Assembly: GCA_904501875.1 (NCBI GenBank)
Contig: CAJGCQ010000011.1
Location: 1-18,012 of the forward strand
From: Clostridiaceae bacterium
GTDB taxonomy: Bacteria; Bacillota; Clostridia; Oscillospirales; Acutalibacteraceae
DNA length: 18,012 nt
Direction of reading: 5' to 3'
This document shows, piece by piece, positions 1-6,859 of the stretch. How positions within the stretch are numbered: position 1 is the stretch's first letter; every line of letters begins with the position of its first letter. Made by a program: the position numbers and the translations under genes. A model generated the notes under the pieces. It saw nothing but the letters and a program-made list of their open reading frames with translations. It ran no database searches and had not been told where the DNA came from.

Positions 1-1507
1 CACTTATTATCTCGGTTCTTCTGTCCTTGCCGTATTTATCGGCAACCTCTTTAAGCTCCTTAATAATAATATTCAAAAGCTTGCGTTTGGAGTTTAAGGT
101 GTCCTCTAACCCCTCAATTTCCTTCTTTAGCGCCTCAATATCGGCGGTACGCTTTAAAATATACTCACGGTTTAAGTGGCGGAGCTTGATTTCAGCCACA
201 TATTCGGCCTGAATTTCGTCAATGCCGAAGCCTATCATAAGGTTGGGCACAACCTCTTTTTCCTCTTCGGTCTCACGGACGATTTTAATTGCCTTGTCAA
301 TATCAAGGAGTATCTTTTCAAGACCCTTTAAAAGGTGCAGTCTGTCCTTCGCCTTCGAAAACTTAAAATAGACCCTGCGGCGGACGCACTCTTCTCTGAA
401 TGCGACCCACTCGGAAATTATTTCCTTAACACCCATAACCCTCGGGGAGCCGGCTATCAGGATATTAAAGTTACAGGAAAAGCTGTCCTCAAGGGGGGTC
501 ATTTTAATGACCTTTTTCATCAGCTTTTCTGGGTCTGCGCCGCGCTTTAAATCAATCGTTATTTTAAGACCGTTTAAGTCGGTTTCGTCACGGATATCGT
601 TAATTTCGGTGATTTTTTTAAGTTTTACAAGCTCGATAACCTTTTCTATAATCGCTTCACATGTGGTGGTGGGCGGAATTTCAGTAATATCGATACAGTT
701 CTGTGATTTATCAAAGCTGTAAACGCCCCGCACCTTAAAGCTGCCTCGCCCGGTTTCGTAAATCTTCTCTATATCCGAACGGTTGTACAAAAGCCTGCCG
801 CCTATGGGAAAATCTGGGGCTAAAAGGGTATCAGCAACATTAATGTCGTTATCCCTTATATAGGCGATAGTTGTTTCACAGACCTCCCGCAGGTTAAAGG
901 GGCAGATAGAGCTTGCCATTCCCACCGCAATACCCGTATTAGCGTTTACAAGCACAGAGGGGAAGGTGACAGGAAACAGGGTCGGCTCCTTCATACTCGA
1001 ATCATAGTTGTCTACAAAATCAACCGTATCTTTATCAATATCGGCAAAAAGCTCGGCGGCAATCGGGGCTAACTTCGCCTCGGTATAACGAGAGGCAGCG
1101 TATGCCATATCCCTTGAATACGCCTTACCGAAGGAGCCCTTGGACTGCACATAGGGGTGCAAAAGCGCTTCGTAGCCCTCGGACAGGCGCACCATTGTTT
1201 CATAAATCGCCGCATCGCCGTGGGGATTGAGCTGCATTGTGCGCCCGACTATATTAGCCGATTTTATAGTATTCCCCGTCGAAAGCCCCATCTTATACAT
1301 TGTATAAAGGAGTTTTCTGTGTGCTGGCTTAAAACCGTCAATTTCAGGTATAGCACGGGAGACAATAACGCTCATAGCGTAAGGCATATAGTTGGTCTCA
1401 AGGGTTTCGGTAATCGGCTGTTCGACCGTCAATCCCGACCCCGCAATATAGGCATTTATTTTTGCTTTTACTGTCTTTGGTTCTTTCTTCTTTTTGGAAG
1501 ATGCCAA
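1..1507 (-). CDS. parC: Type IIA DNA topoisomerase subunit A (ParC/GyrA-like), 3' end cut off
   Basis: DNA breakage-reunion subunit of a gyrase/topoisomerase IV-type enzyme, partner of the ParE-like protein encoded just upstream. About 502 codons are visible and the C-terminus lies beyond the left edge. By my translation, the winged-helix region has IPEIDGFKPAHRK near residues 54-64, NPHGDAAIYE at 94-103 and the catalytic tyrosine in AASRYTEAKL (Tyr141). A long helical C-gate segment follows after about residue 380. The start is TTG (1507-1505), preceded by AAAGGGAG with about 8 nt spacing; no in-frame ATG lies nearby. The N-terminal tail is Lys-rich. The gene begins 42 nt after the parE-like stop, so the two form an operon. 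The motifs differ from canonical GyrA, so this looks like the divergent second topoisomerase of clostridia rather than housekeeping gyrase. Whether its real activity is decatenation or supercoiling cannot be told, because the C-terminal domain is missing. Confidence 0.88.
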   Translation of the reverse strand, partial: MASSKKKKEPKTVKAKINAYIAGSGLTVEQPITETLETNYMPYAMSVIVSRAIPEIDGFKPAHRKLLYTMYKMGLSTGNTIKSANIVGRTMQLNPHGDAAIYETMVRLSEGYEALLHPYVQSKGSFGKAYSRDMAYAASRYTEAKLAPIAAELFADIDKDTVDFVDNYDSSMKEPTLFPVTFPSVLVNANTGIAVGMASSICPFNLREVCETTIAYIRDNDINVADTLLAPDFPIGGRLLYNRSDIEKIYETGRGSFKVRGVYSFDKSQNCIDITEIPPTTTCEAIIEKVIELVKLKKITEINDIRDETDLNGLKITIDLKRGADPEKLMKKVIKMTPLEDSFSCNFNILIAGSPRVMGVKEIISEWVAFREECVRRRVYFKFSKAKDRLHLLKGLEKILLDIDKAIKIVRETEEEKEVVPNLMIGFGIDEIQAEYVAEIKLRHLNREYILKRTADIEALKKEIEGLEDTLNSKRKLLNIIIKELKEVADKYGKDRRTEIIS

Positions 1508-1549
1508 AAAATTCACTCCCTTTATTAATTACACATTCCTAATTCCGAA

Positions 1550-3538
1550 TTAAGATATGTCCGCCTCTTCAAGATACATATATCCGTTCTCGGCGATAAA
1601 TTCCTTTCTGCCCGCTAAGTCGTCTCCCAATAATAGGTCGAACATTTGCGAGGTGCGCTCGGCGTCCTGAGGCATAACCTTTATAAGCCGTCTGGTTTCG
1701 GGATTCATTGTGGTAAGGTTCATCATATCGGGCTGGTTTTCGCCAAGCCCCTTTGAGCGCTGAATATCAGGCTCGGGCTTAACAGAGCCTATTTTACCTA
1801 ATATCTCGATTTTTTCCTTTTCGTCATAGGCGAAGTAGGTCATATCCTTTGTCCTGATTTCGTAAAGAGGGGTTTCCGCAATGTATACCTTGCCCTCGTT
1901 TATAAGGGTGGGCATAAGGCGGTATATCATTGTAAGTATAAGCGTCCTAATCTGGAAGCCGTCCACATCCGCATCGGTACAGATTATAACCTTATTCCAG
2001 CGAAGCGCCCCTAAATCAAAGGTTGCAAGTCCCTTGTTCGCCTTGGACTTAACCTCGACTCCACAGCCTAAAACCTTTATAAGGTTGGTTATAATTTCAC
2101 TCTTAAATACCTTTTCGTAGTCTGCCTTTAAGCAGTTTAAAATCTTACCTCTTACAGGTATAATAGCCTGAAATTCTGCATCACGGGCTAATTTACAAGA
2201 GCCTAAAGCCGAATCACCCTCAACTATAAACAGCTCCCGCCTTTCAATATCCTTTGAGCGGCAGTCAACAAATTTATCAACCCTGTCAAGCATTGAATTT
2301 GCCGATTGCAGGGTCTTTTTAAGGTTGATTCTTTCCCTTTCGCTCCGCTCACGGCTGCGCTTATTTACAAGCACCTGATCGGCGATTTTATCCGCCTCCG
2401 CTTTGTTCTCTATAAAGTAAATCTCAAGCTGATGGCGAAGAAAATCGGTCATCGCCTCATATATAAATTTATTGGTAATCGCTTTTTTGGTTTGGTTTTC
2501 GTAAGAGGTTACGGTCGAGAATGAGGAAATCACCAGCACAAGACATTCCTCAACATCGGAAAATGTGATTTTACTCTCGTTAGACTTGTACTTTCCGCTG
2601 TTTTTTATATATGCGTCAAGCTGTGCAACAAAGGCGCTCCTTGTCGCTTTCTCGGGTACACCGCCGTATTCAAGCCAGCTCGAATTGTGGTAATACTCCT
2701 TTAAGGTATGGCGATTTGAAAAGGTGAGCGCCACATTGATTTTAACCTTATATTCGGGCTTGTCCTCACGGTCTCTTCCCTTTCGCTCGGTCTGCCAAAA
2801 CTGCACCGAAGAAAGCCTTTCTTCGCCGACGGTCTCGTTTACATAGTCACGGATACCGTCATTGTAGACTATTTCCTGCTGAACGAATTTTGACCCCTGT
2901 TGTTCACGGAAAACAAAGAGAAGTCCGTCATTTACAATCGCTTGGCGCTTTATTGTGTCCAAAAAATATTCGGTCGGGATATTAATATCGGTGAAAACCT
3001 CAATATCAGGCTTCCAGCGGGTTTTCGTTCCCGTATCCTTGCCGGAGTAGGGTTCCTTTTTAAGCCCGCCCACATTATATCCCTTTTCAAAATGCAGATT
3101 GTATTTAAAGCCGTCACGCTTAATCTCAACGTCCATATATTCCGAGGAATACTGGGTCGAGCAAAGGCCCAATCCGTTAAGACCTACCGAATATTCGTAG
3201 TTTGAGCCCTCGTTGGTGTTATATTTTCCGCCTGCGTACAGCTCGCAATAGAGAAGCTCCCAGTTAAAGCATTGCTCCTTATTGTTAAAGTCAACAGGTG
3301 CGCCTCGCCCGAAGTCCTGCACCTCAATAGAGCCGTCGGCGTACTTTGTTATAACTATTTTATTTCCGTAGCCCTCACGAGCCTCGTCTATGGAGTTTGA
3401 AATAATTTCAAAAACCGAATGTTCACAGCCGTCCAGCCCGTCCGAGCCGAAAATAACCCCCGGGCGTTTACGCACACGGTCGGGACCCTCAAGCTTTTTT
3501 ATACTATCGTTGCCGTATTCAGCGGTGGTTTTCGCCAT
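1550..3538 (-). CDS. parE: Type IIA DNA topoisomerase subunit B (ParE/GyrB-like), divergent
   Basis: ATPase/TOPRIM subunit of the topoisomerase, 662 aa, close to the usual ParE length. The GHKL ATP site shows FEIISNSIDEA (Glu44, Asn48), DFGRGAPVD (75-83) and a lid GLNGLG (119-124). The switch-lysine loop is ENQTKK (347-352). The TOPRIM domain has EGDSALG (440-446) and DADVDGFQIRT (522-532), followed by QRSKGLGE (593-600). The metal-binding acidic residues are all present. Several positions are non-canonical: EGDSAGG is EGDSALG, the lid His of GLHGVG is Asn, and QRYKGLGEM is QRSKGLGEN. The ATG start has AAGAGG upstream and a promoter at 3574-3603. It is first gene of the operon with the ParC-like gene. 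From memory of related sequences this is a second, clostridia-wide topoisomerase family; the symbol parE is a family-level guess. Confidence 0.9.
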   Translation of the reverse strand: MAKTTAEYGNDSIKKLEGPDRVRKRPGVIFGSDGLDGCEHSVFEIISNSIDEAREGYGNKIVITKYADGSIEVQDFGRGAPVDFNNKEQCFNWELLYCELYAGGKYNTNEGSNYEYSVGLNGLGLCSTQYSSEYMDVEIKRDGFKYNLHFEKGYNVGGLKKEPYSGKDTGTKTRWKPDIEVFTDINIPTEYFLDTIKRQAIVNDGLLFVFREQQGSKFVQQEIVYNDGIRDYVNETVGEERLSSVQFWQTERKGRDREDKPEYKVKINVALTFSNRHTLKEYYHNSSWLEYGGVPEKATRSAFVAQLDAYIKNSGKYKSNESKITFSDVEECLVLVISSFSTVTSYENQTKKAITNKFIYEAMTDFLRHQLEIYFIENKAEADKIADQVLVNKRSRERSERERINLKKTLQSANSMLDRVDKFVDCRSKDIERRELFIVEGDSALGSCKLARDAEFQAIIPVRGKILNCLKADYEKVFKSEIITNLIKVLGCGVEVKSKANKGLATFDLGALRWNKVIICTDADVDGFQIRTLILTMIYRLMPTLINEGKVYIAETPLYEIRTKDMTYFAYDEKEKIEILGKIGSVKPEPDIQRSKGLGENQPDMMNLTTMNPETRRLIKVMPQDAERTSQMFDLLLGDDLAGRKEFIAENGYMYLEEADIS

Positions 3539-3573
3539 TTCCGATACCTCTTACACATAATTTATCAATCTAT

Positions 3574-3603
3574 ATTATACACCATATTTTGTATTTTCGT
3601 CAA
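3574..3603 (-). promoter_or_regulatory. SigA-type promoter of the parE-parC operon
   Basis: Read on the minus strand: -35 TTGACG (3603-3598), 18 nt spacer, -10 TATAAT (3579-3574), about 36 nt before the ParE-like ATG. The -35 box sits only 3 nt from the inverted repeat that begins at 3607. Confidence 0.75.
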
Positions 3604-3606
3604 GTG

Positions 3607-3729
3607 AGATATTAGATGTTAGACGGTAGATATTAGATGACGGTAAAATATACTTGTGTAGGGCATATAAAAAGCGGACGACCGATGGCCGTCCGTTCTC
3701 TAATATCTAATGTCTAAAATCTAATATCT
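3607..3729. repeat. Nested inverted repeat (MITE-like unit) between parE promoter and ilvE end
   Basis: Two 31-nt arms, 3607-3637 and 3699-3729, are inverted copies matching at 28 of 31 positions by eye. Each arm itself contains AGATATTAGA twice in direct orientation, so the unit is a repeat within a repeat. The 61 nt between the arms hold the GC-rich ilvE terminator hairpin. The right arm covers the TAG stop of ilvE (3730-3728) except its last base. There is no coding capacity. It could be a small non-autonomous repeat element, or a locally generated palindrome that extends the terminator. Flanking target duplication is not evident. Confidence 0.7.
3664..3695 (-). terminator. Rho-independent terminator of ilvE
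   Basis: On the minus strand a 9-bp GC-rich stem (3695-3687 with 3683-3675, 3-nt loop) is followed by GCTTTTTATA. One pair is G-U in minus-strand RNA but A-C in plus-strand RNA, which supports function on the minus strand, after ilvE. Confidence 0.8.
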
Positions 3730-4789
3730 AAACAAGGTGCGTCCAACCGTATTTATCCTCGACCTTGCCCCACTGAATGCCCGTAAGGGTATTGTAAAGA
3801 TGCTGAGTAACTTCACCGATTTCGCCGTTGTTAATGGTGTACTTAACATCCTTGTAGCAAAGCTCGCCGATAGGAGAAATGACCGCCGCCGTACCGCAGC
3901 CCCAAGCCTCTTGAAGCTTGCCGTTTTTAAGTGCCTCGCCAAGCTCGTCAATGCTTAAAAGCCGCTCGTTTACGGTGTATCCCTCGTCCTTTAAAACCTC
4001 AATGCAGGATTTACGGGTAATACCAGGAAGAATTGAGCCTGTAAGCTTGGGCGTTACAATCTCGCCGTCAATCTTGAACATAACATTCATAGCGCCCACC
4101 TCTTCTATGTACTTACGCTCAACGCCGTCAAGCCACAGCACCTGAGAGTAGCCCTTTTTGCTAGCTCGCTCCCCTGCACGGTTGCTCGCCGCATAGTTTC
4201 CGCCGCACTTAACGTAGCCCGTGCCGCCCCTTACTGCACGGACATCCTCGTCCTCAATCATAATCTTAACGGGGTTAATACCCTCTGCGTAATAACTGCC
4301 CACAGGAGAAGCGATTATAATAAACTTAGCATTGTGAACGGCGTGAACTCCCAAATTCTCGTCATTTCCGAACATAAAGGGACGGATATAAAGGGATGTG
4401 CCCTCAGCCGACGGGGTCCAGTCCTGCTCAACGCCGACGAAGGTATCTAAAATCTGCATAGCGTCCTCTTCGGGAATCTGGGGCAGACAAAGCCTTTCGG
4501 CAGAGTTATTCATACGGCGGATGTTCTCTATCGGACGGAAAAGCTGAACCTTGCCGTCCTTGCGGCGATATGCCTTTAGCCCCTCAAAAATTTCCGAGCC
4601 GTAATGAAGCACGGTAGAAGCAGGGTGGAGCGAAATATTATCGAAGGGTACGATTTTCGCATCGTGCCAGCCCTTATCAACCGAGTAATCCATAACAAAC
4701 ATATGGTCGGTAAAAATTTTGCCGAAGCCGAGTGTGCTGCTATCAGGCTTTGCCTTTGGAGCAGTAGTTTTTGTGATTTCGATTTTCAT
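3728..4789 (-). CDS. ilvE: Branched-chain amino acid aminotransferase (class IV PLP)
   Basis: Catalyses the last step of Leu, Ile and Val synthesis, and the reverse deamination, by transferring the amino group between glutamate and branched-chain 2-oxo acids. It is a cytosolic PLP enzyme of 353 aa, the length of the BCAT-II type. Visible signatures: FEGLKAYR near 69-75, RPIENIRRMN (86-95), YIRPFMFG, the likely PLP lysine in GYVKCGGNY (Lys194), and the class-IV core EEVGAMNVMF followed by GSILPGITR. The ATG start has AGGAG about 9 nt upstream. It is transcribed alone, from a promoter at 4886-4914 through a structured leader, and ends at a terminator inside an inverted repeat. The next plus-strand gene (rsmD) is divergent and functionally unrelated. 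Confidence 0.95.
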   Translation of the reverse strand: MKIEITKTTAPKAKPDSSTLGFGKIFTDHMFVMDYSVDKGWHDAKIVPFDNISLHPASTVLHYGSEIFEGLKAYRRKDGKVQLFRPIENIRRMNNSAERLCLPQIPEEDAMQILDTFVGVEQDWTPSAEGTSLYIRPFMFGNDENLGVHAVHNAKFIIIASPVGSYYAEGINPVKIMIEDEDVRAVRGGTGYVKCGGNYAASNRAGERASKKGYSQVLWLDGVERKYIEEVGAMNVMFKIDGEIVTPKLTGSILPGITRKSCIEVLKDEGYTVNERLLSIDELGEALKNGKLQEAWGCGTAAVISPIGELCYKDVKYTINNGEIGEVTQHLYNTLTGIQWGKVEDKYGWTHLV

Positions 4790-4809
4790 TTTTTACACTC
4801 CTATTTTGC

Positions 4810-4858
4810 AAAAATCCCGCCTCAAGGTCTACTTGAGACGGGTGTAGAATACATCCGT
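4810..4858 (-). promoter_or_regulatory. Candidate transcription attenuator in the ilvE leader
   Basis: On the minus strand, 11-nt arms 4842-4832 and 4826-4816 pair (one G-U) around a 5-nt loop and are followed by ATTTTTGC, as in an intrinsic terminator. An alternative stem, 4858-4851 with 4845-4838 (7 of 8 paired), uses the first bases of the terminator arm, so the two folds exclude each other. The arrangement lies between promoter and ilvE start. The effector is unknown; the leader is too short for a T-box. Confidence 0.5.
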
Positions 4859-4877
4859 TCGTAAAAGCCTTTTACGA
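4859..4877 (-). other. Perfect 5'-end stem-loop of the ilvE transcript
   Basis: Perfect 9-nt inverted arms (TCGTAAAAG and CTTTTACGA) separated by one base lie immediately downstream of the ilvE -10 box, so the transcript would begin close to this hairpin. It may protect the 5' end or be the first element of the attenuator. Confidence 0.5.
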
Positions 4878-4885
4878 TTTTTTAC

Positions 4886-4914
4886 AGTATACCACCGAGC
4901 TTAGAATTTGTCAA
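4886..4914 (-). promoter_or_regulatory. SigA-type promoter of ilvE
   Basis: Minus strand: -35 TTGACA (4914-4909), 17 nt spacer, -10 TATACT (4891-4886). Predicted transcription start is near 4880, giving a leader of about 90 nt before the ilvE ATG. Confidence 0.8.
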
Positions 4915-4961
4915 TATTTTTGAGATTTTTTTGTGAACAGCGCAACTTTATAAAAAAAGTA

Positions 4962-4991
4962 TTGACAAACGGTAGTGTTTAGTGGGATAAT
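4962..4991 (+). promoter_or_regulatory. SigA-type promoter of rsmD-coaD operon
   Basis: -35 TTGACA (4962-4967), 18 nt spacer, -10 GATAAT (4986-4991). A perfect 8-bp hairpin (AAAGAGTA/TACTCTTT, 5004-5022) follows at the predicted 5' end of the transcript, before the rsmD ribosome binding site. Confidence 0.75.
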
Positions 4992-5048
4992 ATATACGGT
5001 TATAAAGAGTAGTATACTCTTTGCCAACTTTTCTTTTTGGTGATATTA

Positions 5049-5594
5049 ATGCGAATTATTACAGGCGTAGCGAGAGGCAAGCACCTTGTCACGCCGGAGG
5101 GCAGAGATGTCCGCCCAACCCCCGAACGGGTCAAGGAGGGACTTTTTAGCGCCTTGCAGTTCGACATTGAGGGCAGGCGCGTGCTTGACCTTTTTGCAGG
5201 CTCGGGTCAGTTAGGGCTTGAGGCTTTGTCCCGAGGAGCGGCGAGCGCCGTATTTGTTGACACTTCAGACTCTTCGGTAAAAATCATAAAACAGAATATC
5301 GAGCTTACGGGCTTTGAAAGTAAGGCTAAGGTTTTCCGATCGGATTACGCCTCCTTTGCGGCGGCCTGCAGAGACACGTTTGATATAGCCTTTCTCGACC
5401 CGCCTTATAATGCGGGGTTACTTATGTCCGCCCTTAAAGCGGTACTCCCGCTTATGAGCGATTACGGCACTATCGTATGTGAGCACCCGCCCGAGGTTAA
5501 ACCTGAAGAAAATGTCGGCGGTTTTTCGATTGCGAAGACCTATCGCTACGGCAAGGTTTTGGTTACGGTTTATCGGAAAGGAGAAACGGTATGA
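5049..5594 (+). CDS. rsmD: 16S rRNA (guanine(966)-N2)-methyltransferase RsmD
   Basis: SAM-dependent methyltransferase that modifies a guanine of 16S rRNA during 30S assembly. With the ATG at 5049 it is 181 aa, normal for the family, and begins MRIITGVARGKHL, the usual RsmD N-terminus. SAM motif I is DLFAGSGQLGLEALSRGA (residues 47-64); the catalytic motif IV is LDPPY (116-120). The TTG at 5037 would add four residues, but it has no Shine-Dalgarno site and does not match the family start, so I prefer 5049, which has GGTGAT a few bases upstream. The stop overlaps the coaD start by 4 nt (ATGA), so the two are translationally coupled. The rsmD-coaD order is a common bacterial arrangement. Confidence 0.93.
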   Translation: MRIITGVARGKHLVTPEGRDVRPTPERVKEGLFSALQFDIEGRRVLDLFAGSGQLGLEALSRGAASAVFVDTSDSSVKIIKQNIELTGFESKAKVFRSDYASFAAACRDTFDIAFLDPPYNAGLLMSALKAVLPLMSDYGTIVCEHPPEVKPEENVGGFSIAKTYRYGKVLVTVYRKGETV

Positions 5595-6082
5595 ATACTC
5601 TTACCGCAATTTGCCCCGGCAGCTTCGACCCCGTAACCTACGGTCATCTCGATATCATAGCAAGGGCATCTAAGATGTTTGGCAGGCTTATAGTGGTTGT
5701 TGCAAGCAACGGTGCTAAGCATTGCTCCTTTACCCCTAAAGAACGGGTGGAAATGATTGAAAAATGCACTAAAGACCTTAATAATGTTGAAGTTATACAT
5801 TACGACGGACTGCTTGCAGAATATGCCGCTCAAAGAGGTGCAAGTGCTATAATCAAGGGACTTCGAGCCATGTCCGACTTTGAATATGAGTTTCAGATGG
5901 CGCTTGCCAATAAAAAGCTTAATCCGAATGTTGAAACTCTATTTCTTACCACAGCTTCGCAAAATATGTATTTAAGCTCAAGTATGGTAAAGCAGATAGC
6001 GAGTATGGGGGGAGATATTTCAAGTTTTGTCCCCGAGGTTATAAAACAGGATATAATGGATAGAATTTACATTAAAAAATAA
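5591..6082 (+). CDS. coaD: Phosphopantetheine adenylyltransferase (PPAT)
   Basis: Transfers AMP from ATP to 4'-phosphopantetheine to make dephospho-CoA, the penultimate step of coenzyme A synthesis. At 163 aa it has the standard length. The nucleotidyltransferase signature GSFDPVTYGHLDI (residues 10-22) contains the T/HxGH element, with His19. The ATP-binding loop near the C-terminus is YLSSSMVKQIASMGGDIS; the usual sequence there is closer to ISSTxVRE, so this is a mild variant. The start is ATG with AAAGGAG upstream, overlapping the rsmD stop by 4 nt. The next gene begins 28 nt downstream and is probably in the same transcript. Confidence 0.96.
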   Translation: MNTLTAICPGSFDPVTYGHLDIIARASKMFGRLIVVVASNGAKHCSFTPKERVEMIEKCTKDLNNVEVIHYDGLLAEYAAQRGASAIIKGLRAMSDFEYEFQMALANKKLNPNVETLFLTTASQNMYLSSSMVKQIASMGGDISSFVPEVIKQDIMDRIYIKK

Positions 6083-6109
6083 CAGACTAATTTTACGGAG
6101 GAATAAAAA

Positions 6110-6568
6110 ATGACACTTGACGAGTTACTTGAACAGTTTGACGAGGTTTTGGACAGCGGCATAAAAATCCCCGGCAAAAAGACCGTGGTTGATGTTGAAA
6201 AGCTCAGGGCGGTTGTGGACGATATCCGCCTTAACATCCCTGCAGAAATCAAGCAGGCAAAGGGCATTGTCGCCGACCGTGCGGACATTATAACAAATGC
6301 AAAGCGTGAGGCAGACGGAATTATAAGAAACGCCGAGGAACGGGCAAAGGCTATGGTAGCACAGGAAGAAATCGTAAAGCTCGCTCAGCAAAAGGCGGCC
6401 GAGATAATCGCCACCGCACAGACCAAGAGCCGTGAGATGAGAAAGGCGGCTCAAGACTTTGTTGACGATATTATGCGCCGTGCAGACGAGGGACTTACCG
6501 CTAATTTAGGCGAGGTCAGAAAGACCCGTGCCGCATTAAAGCAGCAGATTCCCTCTGTTAAGGAATAA
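6110..6568 (+). CDS. Coiled-coil protein resembling V-ATPase subunit H/E stalk proteins
   Basis: A 152-aa soluble protein with no membrane segment and no catalytic motif that I recognise. The N-terminus (MTLDELLEQFDEVLDSG) looks like a short folded cap. From about residue 40 to 140 it is Ala-, Lys- and Glu-rich with heptad-like spacing (AKREADGIIRNAEERAKAMV), typical of a long coiled coil. Genes like this next to coaD in clostridia are often labelled ATPase or V-ATPase subunit H, but nothing here shows ATPase activity and the name probably reflects coiled-coil similarity only. DivIVA-like or stalk-like structural roles are possible. The start ATG has an excellent ACGGAGGA site. It follows coaD by 27 nt and is likely the last gene of that operon. 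Confidence 0.8.
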   Translation: MTLDELLEQFDEVLDSGIKIPGKKTVVDVEKLRAVVDDIRLNIPAEIKQAKGIVADRADIITNAKREADGIIRNAEERAKAMVAQEEIVKLAQQKAAEIIATAQTKSREMRKAAQDFVDDIMRRADEGLTANLGEVRKTRAALKQQIPSVKE

Positions 6569-6600
6569 TCTTAGACTTAAATTAAATACCTGAATTTTAA

Positions 6601-6840
6601 AAGCTGTGACGGAGACGGCGCTGTTTAAAATCGACCTTATAGCGAGCCGAAGAGGGTGAAAGTTCGGCGGTCGAAAACGGCGGTATCACTCCCGAGCCGA
6701 CGGCCGAAATCTTCACAGTAAGCCGCTCCGATTTTCCCCCGTTAAAGGGAACGCAGATATATATATGTATGTCTGCCGTAATAGGTGGTTTGAAGCAGTA
6801 TACAGTCTTCGTCCTATTATGGACGGAGACTTTTTATTTT
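6601..6840 (+). promoter_or_regulatory. T-box riboswitch (tRNA-Ile sensing) in the ileS leader
   Basis: Stem I is built from CTGTGA/TCACAG (6604-6609, 6713-6718), GGAG/CTCC (6611-6614, 6689-6692), GCTGTTT/AAACGGC (6620-6626, 6675-6681), TCGACC/GGTCGA (6631-6636, 6669-6674) and GCCGAA/TTCGGC (6646-6651, 6663-6668), capped by GAGGGTGAAAG. The 3' side of an internal loop carries ATC (6685-6687), an isoleucine codon followed by A. A hairpin at 6752-6776 fits stem III. The antiterminator is TAATAGG/CCTATTA (6779-6785, 6813-6819) plus GAAG/CTTC (6792-6795, 6807-6810), with a bulge TGGTTT whose TGGT can pair with the tRNA ACCA end. The competing terminator stem is 6804-6814 with 6821-6831, then a T-run. 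Uncharged tRNA-Ile would favour readthrough into ileS. The ACC half of the usual UGGNACC bulge is not conserved. Confidence 0.88.
6804..6840 (+). terminator. T-box intrinsic terminator before ileS
   Basis: An 11-bp stem (6804-6814 with 6821-6831, one U-G pair, 6-nt loop) is followed by TTTTTATTTT. Its 5' arm is shared with the antiterminator, making the two structures mutually exclusive. Confidence 0.9.
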
Positions 6841-6859
6841 GAAAGGAGAAAACAAAACC

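Noticed and set aside
4822..4854. Ten-residue leader peptide in the ilvE leader
   Set aside because: It has no Shine-Dalgarno site and only one branched-chain residue, so classical ribosome-stalling attenuation is not supported.
6757..6768. TA-rich tract before ileS as a promoter or microsatellite
   Set aside because: It sits in the loop of a GCAGA/TCTGC hairpin that fits T-box stem III, and no -35 box is correctly spaced.
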